A DNA stretch of 64,000 bases from Bacillus sp. 123MFChir2 (GTDB lineage: Bacteria > Bacillota > Bacilli > Bacillales > Bacillaceae_G): the NCBI RefSeq assembly GCF_000383235.1, contig NZ_KB910933.1, positions 39,826 through 103,825 of the forward strand, read 5' to 3'. The notes beneath the pieces were generated by a model. It was not told the DNA's origin. It searched no databases and worked only from the letters and a program-made list of their open reading frames with translations. Shown here piece by piece: positions 51,775 through 60,014 of the stretch. Within the stretch, counting starts at the first letter, position 1. Each line of letters begins with the position of its first letter. A program made the translations under genes and the position numbers.

Positions 51775-53390
51775 TGATTGGCTGCATGTGCTATGTCATT
51801 TTTCTTATATTAGAATGGCCAAAATTACACCCTGTTGAATCGATTATATTATTGTCTATTCTTTTATTTATCCCAATAGCGTTTTTTATTGTAGATAAGA
51901 AAAAAAGAAATGGAGACGAACTGTTTTGTTATAAGCTCGCAGCATTTTTTTATCCGGTTGCAGCAATAAGTGCAATGCTTGCTTTTGTAACAGACTATTT
52001 TCTATTAGCGATAATTTGGTTTTTATATACCGGTATTGTCGCGCTATTTGGAGTATCCCGATTATTAGAAAGAGGATGGAAACCGTTAGAAGAAACTGCA
52101 ATTGATAGTGGATCTATATATTTATTTTTAGGTGGATTTTGGTTTTTTGCCTCTGTAGCAAATATACCAATTATGCAGTTTAGTTCAGATATTGTTCTAC
52201 TTACAGCGGCTCATTTTCATTATTCTGCTTTTTTACTGCCCTTGTTTGCAGGTTTATTAGGAAGAAAACAACAAGCGAAAAGTAGGGTGTATACAACCGC
52301 TATGTTTATTATGATCATTTCCCCAATGACAGTTGCAATTGGGATTACATATTCAAGAACGTTTGAATTTTTTGCAGTGTTACTTTATCTTATTTCCCTT
52401 TATATTTACGGGATTTTTGTATGGAAAACAAAGTTTACTTCAAAGAGTGCAAAGATTCTTCTTATCATCTCTTCTAGTACACTTATGGTAACTATTCTTT
52501 TTTCGATTTTCTATTCATATGGCAACTTTAAGCAAGTCATGACGATTACAATTGCGCAAATGGTTTGGATTCATGGCGTTGTGAATGGATTGGGCGTAGC
52601 ATTACCTGGTTGTATTGGCTGGATGATTGAAAAAGCTGCACCTATATATATTCGTTATGGAAAACCGGTGAGTCGTATAAAAGGTAAGATGAAAATTGGA
52701 GAAACTATTTTATTAGAAAATAGTTTAATAGAGGAGAAGGAATATACAGGCCTTATAAATAAAGTGATAGATTTTGATAGTAAACAGTTTAATACAAAGA
52801 ATGTATCACCGCTTATTATTGATTTTTATGAGAACACGAAAGAATACGAGTTAAAAGCAACTATTCACTGGTCACGTTGGTTTTTGCCATTTGCTTTTCT
52901 ATATGAAAAAATAAGTCGGCGTGTACAACAAATTCATTTAGGGATGGGAAATCGCTTAGAGAGGATGTATGGGGAAATTGTTGCTATAAAAGATGAAAAA
53001 GATGGTAGAAATGATGTTAGAGCGTGGGTTCGGAAAAATGAACAAAATGAAACAATCTTTGTCGCGCTCTATTCTCAGCATGAATATAACGAGGAAACAT
53101 ACATGAATATTGCATTGCCATTACCGTATGCAAATATGACGGGGATATTAAAATTTCGTAATGATAAAAACAATCTTATCATTACGAGTCGATTAAGGAA
53201 TAGTGCAAGAGGGGATGAGGGGATATATTTACATAACCGCTTCTTTACCATTCGCTTGCCACTCGCAGAAACGTTTACGATAAGAGAGAAGGCTACAACA
53301 ACGTTAACAGCACATCATCAAATGTGGCTGTTTGGTGTGAAGTTTCTCGAGATTGATTACGAGATAGAACAAAAAGAGAATATTGCTTAA
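51762..53390 (+). CDS. yndJ: YndJ-like polytopic membrane protein
   Basis: 542 residues: about nine to ten N-terminal membrane helices (residues 1-300, with TAAHFHYSAFLLPLFAGLLG in the middle, a YndJ hallmark with paired histidines), then a soluble C-terminal half of about 240 residues that resembles the DUF4166 partner (HLGMGNRLERMYGEIVAI). ATG 51762 overlaps yndH. Function unknown; the histidine-containing helix suggests metal or proton handling, but this is speculation. Ends in a terminator. Confidence 0.8.
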   Translation: MRNIMIGCMCYVIFLILEWPKLHPVESIILLSILLFIPIAFFIVDKKKRNGDELFCYKLAAFFYPVAAISAMLAFVTDYFLLAIIWFLYTGIVALFGVSRLLERGWKPLEETAIDSGSIYLFLGGFWFFASVANIPIMQFSSDIVLLTAAHFHYSAFLLPLFAGLLGRKQQAKSRVYTTAMFIMIISPMTVAIGITYSRTFEFFAVLLYLISLYIYGIFVWKTKFTSKSAKILLIISSSTLMVTILFSIFYSYGNFKQVMTITIAQMVWIHGVVNGLGVALPGCIGWMIEKAAPIYIRYGKPVSRIKGKMKIGETILLENSLIEEKEYTGLINKVIDFDSKQFNTKNVSPLIIDFYENTKEYELKATIHWSRWFLPFAFLYEKISRRVQQIHLGMGNRLERMYGEIVAIKDEKDGRNDVRAWVRKNEQNETIFVALYSQHEYNEETYMNIALPLPYANMTGILKFRNDKNNLIITSRLRNSARGDEGIYLHNRFFTIRLPLAETFTIREKATTTLTAHHQMWLFGVKFLEIDYEIEQKENIA

Positions 53391-53394
53391 CGAA

Positions 53395-53432
53395 AAATGA
53401 GTTTGGTATGATACCAAGCTCATTTTTTTTTC
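53395..53432 (+). terminator. terminator of the yndGHJ operon
   Basis: AAAAATGAGTTTGGTA pairs with TACCAAGCTCATTTTT, 3-nt loop, eight further T residues. Confidence 0.9.
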
Positions 53433-53443
53433 GTATTTATATC

Positions 53444-53472
53444 GTAAATCTTAAGAATTCTTAAGAATTTAC
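53444..53472. promoter_or_regulatory. palindromic operator candidate upstream of the BceAB-type genes
   Basis: CTTAAGAATTCTTAAG (53450-53465) is a perfect 16-bp palindrome, extended by GTAAAT on the left and ATTTAC one base further out on the right. It lies ~75 bases before the ATPase gene, in its promoter region. Confidence 0.55.
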
Positions 53473-53537
53473 CTACAAGAAACTTAAAAAATTTCTGGGA
53501 AGATACTAATAGATACTAAGAGATAGGGGATGAAGTG

Positions 53538-54305
53538 ATGAAAAATGATGTAGTAGAAGTAAATCAAGTAGAAAAAATATATGGAAAGAAAAAAGAAAAC
53601 CATTCAAGGGTATTAAAAGGAATAACGTTATCGGTAAAAGAAGGTGAGTTTGTTGGAATAATGGGTCCATCGGGATCAGGGAAAACGACGTTGTTGAATG
53701 TAATTTCGACACTTGATCAAGCGACTAGTGGTACCGTGAAAATTGCTGGAACAGACATAACAAATATGAAAGGAAATGCATTATCTGATTTTAGAGCGCA
53801 AAAGCTAGGGTTTATTTTTCAAGATTTTAATCTTCTTGAAAACCTTTCAATTTATGAAAATATTGCGTTGCCGTTGTCACTGCAAGGAGTGCCTTCAAAA
53901 GATATTGAAGGAAAAGTACAAGAGGTAGCGATAAAACTTGGGATAGAAGCAATTCTAGAGAAATATCCAACTACAGTTTCTGGTGGTCAAAAGCAGCGTA
54001 CGGCAGCAGCTCGTGCACTCGTACATAATCCAGCTATTATTCTTGCAGATGAACCAACAGGAGCGCTTGATAGTAAAAATGCGAAAAGTTTATTAGAAGC
54101 GATGCGTGATTTACATGAAAATCATCAAGTTAGCATTATGATGGTAACGCATGATGCATTTAGTGCTAGTTATTGCGAACGAATATTATTTATCCAAGAC
54201 GGATTGCTCTATGAGGAAATTCACCGCAATGGAAGTAGAGAAGCATTTTATCAAGATATTTTAAATGTGCTAGGAAAAATGAGTTCTTCTAAGGAAGCGA
54301 TATAA
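53538..54305 (+). CDS. BceA-type ABC transporter ATPase (peptide-antibiotic resistance)
   Basis: 255 residues. Walker A GPSGSGKTT, Q-loop FIFQDFNLLENL, signature VSGGQKQRT, Walker B IILADEPTGALD, switch His in VTHDAFSASYC. The MacB/LolD/BceA class with the GALDSKN motif. ATG 53538 with GGGGATGA upstream. Together with the following FtsX-type permease it forms a Bce-like module that removes antimicrobial peptides from their targets. No BceRS two-component genes are adjacent. Confidence 0.88.
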   Translation: MKNDVVEVNQVEKIYGKKKENHSRVLKGITLSVKEGEFVGIMGPSGSGKTTLLNVISTLDQATSGTVKIAGTDITNMKGNALSDFRAQKLGFIFQDFNLLENLSIYENIALPLSLQGVPSKDIEGKVQEVAIKLGIEAILEKYPTTVSGGQKQRTAAARALVHNPAIILADEPTGALDSKNAKSLLEAMRDLHENHQVSIMMVTHDAFSASYCERILFIQDGLLYEEIHRNGSREAFYQDILNVLGKMSSSKEAI

Positions 54306-54317
54306 GGAGGTGGGGAC

Positions 54318-56183
54318 ATGTTACTGAAATTATCTGTACATAGTATACGAAAGATGATGAAAGATTATCTTGTTTTGTTAATTGGTCTTATCGTTAGTAT
54401 AAGTATTTTTTATATGTTTCAAACGATGGCCTTAAATACTGAATTTACGAAAGAAAATAGTATCATTAACAGCATTCGTATTGTCTTCGGGATTGGTTCT
54501 GTGTTACTTTCGTTTATCACCTTATTTTACATTCTTTATGCAAATTCATTTTTGCTTACATTGCGCCGAAAAGAATTAGGTATGTATATGATGCTTGGGG
54601 CAAAAAAGAAGAAGGTTGCACAGTTGCTATTTATCGAAACATTAGGGCTTGGAATAGTTGCTTTAATGATTGGAAATGCGGTAGGGATTGGATTAGCCAG
54701 TGCAGTAGGAAAGACTCTTATAAAAAGTATGGATGTATCAGCGAAGGGATATGAGGCATTTTATTTTCCTGCTTTAATTGCAACGTTCCTTTTTTTCTTT
54801 GTTCTTTTTGTAGTGACAGGGATAATTAATAGCTTTCGTCTTCTGCGCAAAACAGAATTAGAGCTTATACGAGAAGATGAAACGCAAGATGAGGTTGAAA
54901 AAAGTAAACTTCGTATTACGGTTTTTACGGTGCTCGGAATTTTGATGTTAGGTATTGGATATTACGCAATCATTCATGTGAATGACTTGCAGGAACTGGG
55001 ACTTATAGTTGCAACATTTTGTACGACAATTGGAACTTATTTTATATTTGGTTCATTATTTCCTTTATTTGTTACGATGTTAAAAAGAAATAAAAAAAGA
55101 AACGAAGCAGGACTTAATAGCTTTACGCTTGCACAGCTACGTTTTCGAATTAATAGTTTATCAAGAGTGTTAGGAACAGTTTCTATGTTAATTGCACTAG
55201 GTGCTGGTGCGATGACAGCTGGGATGGCATTTCAAAAAAATGTTGGGATGACAACGGAATTTTCGCGAGTGTATGATGCGACGATTCATGATCCCAATGC
55301 TGAAGAAATAAAAGAATTAAAGCAAATGAACATTTTAGAAGAAAAGAAGTATGCTTATAAAGAAACTGAAGAAGCGGTATACTTTTTACGTGACGATTTA
55401 CTTGATCATCCACCGCTTATTTCAGAGCACAAAAGTGCGAAAAAAAGTAAAGAGCCAATTCGTGTCCGCGTAAGTGAGACACTACCTGAATCTATATATA
55501 CATCGCTTGAGAATCCATCAACAAGGAAATATCCAAGCATGCCTCAGCAATGGGAGGAGGCGCTCGTTCGTGAATTTCAAATTAGTTACAATCAATTTGA
55601 AGGAAAGCCGCTCCGCATTGCTGACAAAGAAAATTATGAAAAAGTACAAGGGACAACACATTTACTCCTTTTAGTTCGTGTTGATGATCTGCAAAAATAT
55701 AAATCGTTTCTTACGAAAATTGATCAACGCCAAAAAGAAGCCGCTGAAAAACATGTTGGTGAAGAAGTACCGATGCAAACGAAAATGACAACGTACCAGT
55801 TTATGTATACTTTTATGAGCGGCACAATGTTTATGGGTTTTTTCCTAGGCGCTTCTTTTCTTGCGATGATGGCTAGTTCACTTATGTTTAAAATTTTAAC
55901 AGGAGCATCTAGAGATAAACGCCGCTATGCTATGCTTCGAAAAATTGGTGTTCGAAAAGGAGTGCTTTCTCGCAGTATCTATAAAGAAGTATTCTTCATC
56001 TTCTTATTTCCGGGGATTGTTGGAATCACTCATGTATTAGTAGGTATGAATCTATTTTCGTTCATTTTACTTGATCCGTATGTGAAAATTTGGATGCCGA
56101 TTAGTTTGTTTGTTCTCATTTATTTTGCATATTACTGGACAACAGTACAATTGTATAAAGGTATGGTATTGCCAAAGGGATAG
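54318..56183 (+). CDS. BceB-type FtsX-domain permease
   Basis: 621 residues with ten predicted membrane helices and one large (~220 residue) extracytoplasmic loop (about residues 310-530) between helices 7 and 8, the BceB hallmark used for peptide binding. Two FtsX domains: LRRKELGMYMMLGAKKKKVA and DKRRYAMLRKIGVRKGVLS. ATG with AAGGAGGTGG upstream, 12 nt after the ATPase stop. Substrate (bacitracin, nisin and the like) not predictable. Confidence 0.88.
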   Translation: MLLKLSVHSIRKMMKDYLVLLIGLIVSISIFYMFQTMALNTEFTKENSIINSIRIVFGIGSVLLSFITLFYILYANSFLLTLRRKELGMYMMLGAKKKKVAQLLFIETLGLGIVALMIGNAVGIGLASAVGKTLIKSMDVSAKGYEAFYFPALIATFLFFFVLFVVTGIINSFRLLRKTELELIREDETQDEVEKSKLRITVFTVLGILMLGIGYYAIIHVNDLQELGLIVATFCTTIGTYFIFGSLFPLFVTMLKRNKKRNEAGLNSFTLAQLRFRINSLSRVLGTVSMLIALGAGAMTAGMAFQKNVGMTTEFSRVYDATIHDPNAEEIKELKQMNILEEKKYAYKETEEAVYFLRDDLLDHPPLISEHKSAKKSKEPIRVRVSETLPESIYTSLENPSTRKYPSMPQQWEEALVREFQISYNQFEGKPLRIADKENYEKVQGTTHLLLLVRVDDLQKYKSFLTKIDQRQKEAAEKHVGEEVPMQTKMTTYQFMYTFMSGTMFMGFFLGASFLAMMASSLMFKILTGASRDKRRYAMLRKIGVRKGVLSRSIYKEVFFIFLFPGIVGITHVLVGMNLFSFILLDPYVKIWMPISLFVLIYFAYYWTTVQLYKGMVLPKG

Positions 56184-56191
56184 TAAAAGGA

Positions 56192-56227
56192 GAGGCGATT
56201 GTTTGAAAATAGCAGTCGCCTTTTGCT
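56192..56227 (+). terminator. terminator of the BceAB-like operon
   Basis: GGCGATTG pairs with CAGTCGCC (with wobble) around an AT-rich loop, then TTTTG. Confidence 0.65.
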
Positions 56228-56342
56228 AATAATAAATATATAAAGGTAGTTTTATAAAAGAATTACAAATAAGTTTAAAGAATCCTCGAAAAAATGGTTT
56301 GGTTAATGTAGGTTACATTTTTGATAAAGTAAGGAGAATTAT

Positions 56343-56393
56343 ATGAAAAAGAAAAACTTTGTATACATAGTAGGAAGTGTTATCTATATATAG
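56343..56393 (+). pseudogene. 5' remnant of a gene cut by bcr1
   Basis: AAGGAG lies seven nt before an ATG that reads MKKKNFVYIVGSVIYI and stops exactly where a bcr1 fragment begins. A good ribosome site and a signal-peptide-like start suggest a real gene whose remainder was lost when the repeat arrived. Confidence 0.45.
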
Positions 56394-56444
56394 ACCATCA
56401 GTGGGGGATGAAGAAAAATCTCACTGATGGAACTTTTACTTTAT
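56393..56444. repeat. partial bcr1 repeat
   Basis: CATCAGTGGGGGATGAAG with CTCACTGATGG forms a hairpin; ends in CTTTTACTTTAT, with the bcr1 TTTAT at 56440-56444. No gene is seen in the rest of 56184-56497. Confidence 0.75.
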
Positions 56445-56497
56445 AACGTTATTTGATTATTATTGTTCCTGCGTTTGTTCATTTTGTTTAGTAGTCA

Positions 56498-57217
56498 TTA
56501 TTTAAATAGATGAAAGTAGGTGTATACGGCTATAATAGAGGCGATAATTGGAGCGATAACAGGTACCCATGCGTAGTGCCAGTGTGAGCTTCCTTTTCCC
56601 TTAATTGGCAAAAGTGTATGAGCCAGACGAGGCATAATGTCACGGGCAGGATTTAGAGCAGGGCCAGTTGGACCTCCTACTGAAAGAACGAGTCCCCATA
56701 CTAAAAAGCCAATAACTACATGAGCTGTTAGATGTTCCTTTCCCATAAGCGGAGAATGTACGATCCCTAATGCACTAAAAATTAAGATGAACGTACCAAT
56801 GAATTCCGTTATAAATGCGTTAAAATATGTCTTTTTGTAGGAAGGGACAGAGCCGAAACAACCTAACACTTCTATAGCGTCTTCTGTATCATCCATAAAA
56901 GGTTTATACATCAACCAAACAATAACAGCACCAATAAACGCACCAATGAGCTGTGCAATGATGTAGGGAACAACTTTCTCCCATGGGAATTTTCCATTAA
57001 GTGCTAAACCGATGGTGAAAGCAGGATTAATATGATTCCCACTAATACCACCGAAGATAACAGCAGGGATTCCAACTGCAAATCCCCAGCCGGTAGCTAT
57101 TACCATCCAACCTGTTTTGTGTCCTTTTGCTCCTTTCAAATGAACATTTGCAACCACGCCGTTTCCTAATATGACAAGTAAAGCGGTGGCAAATATTTCT
57201 GCGATGTATGCTTGCAT
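56498..57217 (-). CDS. glycerol uptake facilitator / aquaglyceroporin (MIP family)
   Basis: 239 residues, six helices and two half-helices. NPA motifs are GNHINPAFTIGLAL and GPALNPARDIMPRLAH; the Asp after the second NPAR is characteristic of GlpF-like aquaglyceroporins, which pass glycerol and other small polyols. ATG with AAAGGAG upstream. Not beside glpK or glpD, so it is a lone facilitator here. Confidence 0.88.
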   Translation of the reverse strand: MQAYIAEIFATALLVILGNGVVANVHLKGAKGHKTGWMVIATGWGFAVGIPAVIFGGISGNHINPAFTIGLALNGKFPWEKVVPYIIAQLIGAFIGAVIVWLMYKPFMDDTEDAIEVLGCFGSVPSYKKTYFNAFITEFIGTFILIFSALGIVHSPLMGKEHLTAHVVIGFLVWGLVLSVGGPTGPALNPARDIMPRLAHTLLPIKGKGSSHWHYAWVPVIAPIIASIIAVYTYFHLFK

Positions 57218-57421
57218 AGGTTCTCCTTTCTAAATACGAGAATGAAATATTACATCTAGTCTGTGTAAAAAGATGGGAGATTATTGCAATAAATAAGTAG
57301 TTTTTACGTCTAGGTAGAACTTGCTTCCTAGTCTGAAATTTCTAAAAGATAGTCTAGTGTTTGTGATGGATATCCATGCCGATTGCCGACTGATGAATAA
57401 AATGGAATGGAAATGGTACTC

Positions 57422-58627
57422 TCAAATAATCTCTTTTTTTTGATATGTTTTTGTTGAAATGATAATAATGAGAAAAGTGGCAATAATAATATAAGCGATA
57501 CCTCCAATCAAACCTAAGGCACGTGGCGTAAGATATTGTAGCGCCACTCCGGAAATAAGCATAGATACTCCTAATACAGTATTTGTAATTGTTACTAATA
57601 GTCCAAACATGGTTCCTTGGTGTCGTTCAGGAACTTCCTTCATAAGAATGGTGTCAAAGCAGGCATTACCAATTCCGGACATAAATGCAATCCCGCAAAA
57701 CATAAGAAATACAAAAACTACTAAATGTGTTTGACTTAATAGCAGTTGAAATATCCCCTCTAGCAATAGACATATTAAACCTGTAACAAGGAAGTTTTTT
57801 CGTAGTCGATTTGCAACAGAAAAGCTTAATATTAAGCCAATACCTAATGCGCCATAAAAAAGACCTACACCAACATCACCAAGATGGAATTCGTTAATCG
57901 CATAGACGCTAATTAATACATTATCAATTCCATTTATAGAAGCTATTAATATTTCACAGAAAAAAAGAATTTGTACTGTAATAGACATCAAAATTACCTT
58001 TTTGAAGGTAAAGATTAGATTTTCAGATTTCTCTAGCCTTTTTCTATTTTCATTCTCTGGAAACTTAATCGTATAGTTGATGGCGGCGGCCCCTAAAAAT
58101 GATCCTGCATTTAACCAAAACGTCACATTAGGTCCAAAAATAGACGAAACGATTCCGCCCGAAAGTGCTCCAATGATTAAAACGATTCCTATCATGACTT
58201 GTTCCAAACTATTAACTTTTACGAGGTGTTTTTTATGAACAAGCCTAGGTATTGCTGATTTTCTTGCCGGTCCATATATAGCTTCTCCTGCGGCTAACAT
58301 AAACGAACTTAAATAAATAATCCAAATATCTTCTTTACCTTGAACAAATAGGAAGGACAGGGCAAATATAATTCTTATAAGGTCTGTTACAACTAATATT
58401 GTTTTTCTTGAAAATCGATCAGCCAACCTTCCGCCTATTGGTCCAAAAAATAAAGAGGGTATGAGGCGAATTGCTAAAGTCATTCCTACAGCCAACCCTG
58501 AACCGGTTACATGTAGTAGCATCGCTAGCACAGCTACGGAACTAAAACGATCCCCAATCCCATTCACAATACCAGCTAAAAATAACTTCCGATATTGTTT
58601 TTCTTCATTTACAAATGAAATATTCAT
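57422..58627 (-). CDS. MFS efflux transporter (MFS_3 type)
   Basis: 401 residues, about 12 helices. GIGDRFSSVAVLAMLLHVTG SGLA in helix 1 and GGRLADRFSRKTILVVTDL in loop 2-3 are typical of the Mef-like group; GIGNACFDTILMKEVPERHQ GTMFG in the second half. The second ATG (58627) lies six nt after AAGGAGG and is preferred over the ATG at 58633, which touches it. Divergent arrangement is absent: the ArsR-type regulator lies upstream on the same strand and may control it. Confidence 0.84.
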   Translation of the reverse strand: MNISFVNEEKQYRKLFLAGIVNGIGDRFSSVAVLAMLLHVTGSGLAVGMTLAIRLIPSLFFGPIGGRLADRFSRKTILVVTDLIRIIFALSFLFVQGKEDIWIIYLSSFMLAAGEAIYGPARKSAIPRLVHKKHLVKVNSLEQVMIGIVLIIGALSGGIVSSIFGPNVTFWLNAGSFLGAAAINYTIKFPENENRKRLEKSENLIFTFKKVILMSITVQILFFCEILIASINGIDNVLISVYAINEFHLGDVGVGLFYGALGIGLILSFSVANRLRKNFLVTGLICLLLEGIFQLLLSQTHLVVFVFLMFCGIAFMSGIGNACFDTILMKEVPERHQGTMFGLLVTITNTVLGVSMLISGVALQYLTPRALGLIGGIAYIIIATFLIIIISTKTYQKKEII

Positions 58628-58683
58628 AGCCATCCTCCTTGTTTTATAAATATCTAATTTTATAAATATCTAATTAGTGGGTT

Positions 58684-58716
58684 GAAAAAATAAGGGCGTG
58701 AAGTAACGCCCTTTAT
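58684..58716 (-). terminator. terminator of the ArsR-type gene
   Basis: On the minus strand AAGGGCG pairs with CGCCCTT around GTTACTTCA-like loop and is followed by ATTTTTTC. It separates the regulator from the MFS gene. Confidence 0.75.
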
Positions 58717-58764
58717 CCCGTATTAACAGGAAGTAAGCTTCCACTGAGGGAAGTTTCGCTTTAT
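58712..58764. repeat. short bcr1 derivative
   Basis: TTTAT at both ends (58712-58716 and 58760-58764), inner CCCGTATTAACAGG and GGGAAGTTTCGC matching bcr1 ends. The TAA stop of the regulator lies in the right-hand TTTAT (as ATAAA). Confidence 0.65.
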
Positions 58765-59339
58765 TTTAACCACCATAACTCAACGGGGTTTAACTCATAT
58801 TGATTATTTTCTCGGTACATATATTGGCACATAATGAGTTCGCGTCTTAATGTTGCGTAATCTTCATGAAATTGCTTTAAATATTCATTGATTTCCTTTT
58901 CTGGGTAAACTTTTCCGAATTCTAATCCTTTAACCATATGTGCAAGTACCACAAGTTTTTTCTTTCTCTGTGCAGGATAGGTTTTTAGTTTTCCATCATT
59001 TGTGAAGAAATTATTGATAATAGCTGACCGCTCTTTTTCAGTAACCGACATTTCCATATTTGAATCGCCTCCTGTTCCTACAGTAAAAATAGCCTTAGCA
59101 TTCATCTCCAATATTTTTGTATTAAGAGAAAAATAAATCGTATTTTTATCACGACGTTCTTTGATAAGTCCAACCTCTCGGAGCTTTGTCATATGGTGGG
59201 TAATTGTTGGGGGCTTAAGACCTAACTTTCCAGCGATCTCTTGTCCACTTAAATGACCTTGCTGTAGTAAGGCAATAATTCGAACACGTGTAAGATCACC
59301 TAACGCTTTATGAAACTCAACAATTTTGTTTAATTGCAT
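58761..59339 (-). CDS. ArsR-type HTH regulator with C-terminal DUF2087 domain
   Basis: 192 residues. Winged helix ALGDLTRVRIIALLQQGHLS GQEIAGKLGLKPPTITHHMT (residues 11-50), without the cysteine pair of metal-sensing ArsR proteins. The C-terminal part (from about 110), GKLKTYPAQRKKKLVVLAHM and FHEDYATLRRELIMCQYMYR, is DUF2087. Such ArsR-DUF2087 proteins are common in bacilli; inducer unknown. ATG with AGGTGATT upstream. Precedes an MFS pump, a possible target. The stop codon is in a bcr1-derived sequence. Confidence 0.85.
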   Translation of the reverse strand: MQLNKIVEFHKALGDLTRVRIIALLQQGHLSGQEIAGKLGLKPPTITHHMTKLREVGLIKERRDKNTIYFSLNTKILEMNAKAIFTVGTGGDSNMEMSVTEKERSAIINNFFTNDGKLKTYPAQRKKKLVVLAHMVKGLEFGKVYPEKEINEYLKQFHEDYATLRRELIMCQYMYRENNQYELNPVELWWLK

Positions 59340-59510
59340 TTAGAAATCACCTACTTTCATATTTATCTAATTAGATTATAATCGAATTAATTTTGTTATT
59401 CAAGTAATGAAATGATGAAAGTGTTTATAGCGATAGTCGGGTTTATATTTCTACTCTGTTTAACGTGAGTACAACAGGATAGTAAGAAGAGAAGAGAAAC
59501 ACAAGGAGTG

Positions 59511-59706
59511 TATTATATAAATCCAAATTAAAAACCTTACATAAACCCCTTTTCTTTTTAGATGGCCCGGCCATGCGTAGAAGCGGTCAGGGCCTTTTTC
59601 TGCCACGTGCGAAGTTCAAACAAAGAGAGAAAGAAAGTAGCCGGTTATTTTTTGTTCAGCATGGCGGCAACTTGTGTGTTGGAAAGTTAAATTGGATTTA
59701 TATATA
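59511..59706 (+). repeat. family A repeat, forward copy
   Basis: Left end TATATAAATCCAAATT, core CCGGCCATGCGTAGAAGC with GGTCAGGGCC and TTTCTGCCACGTGC, right end GGATTTATATATAG. Confidence 0.8.
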
Positions 59707-59817
59707 GATATTTTTGTAATATATTTCGAAGTTTTTCCGAATTTATTGAAAGAATTTAAAAAAACTACCCCCACAAAATGAGTAGTTGATTCGAATGTTA
59801 TACAAGGGGAGGAGAGA

Positions 59818-59892
59818 ATGATTGTAATCCTTGGTTTAATGTACTCATTTTAAATCTACTATTTTTATATTGTTATTGAATATAAAAATAGT
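59818..59892 (+). promoter_or_regulatory. small ORF and perfect inverted repeat upstream of the lysozyme gene
   Basis: GGGGAGGAGAG precedes ATG 59818, which opens MIVILGLMYSF (stop at 59853). It is followed at once by ACTATTTTTATAT (59858-59870) and its exact complement ATATAAAAATAGT (59880-59892). Could be a leader peptide with a hairpin, a degraded small gene, or an operator. Otherwise 59340-60014 holds only the family A repeat. Confidence 0.4.
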
Positions 59893-60014
59893 AATGTGTA
59901 AGGGCAGTAGAGAGGGACATAGATGTTAGGAATCTTATTTATTAAAACATTACATATAAAATAGACCTCTTCCAGCTACAAGATTATTACAATTTAAGGA
60001 GAGTGTGTCTAGAA

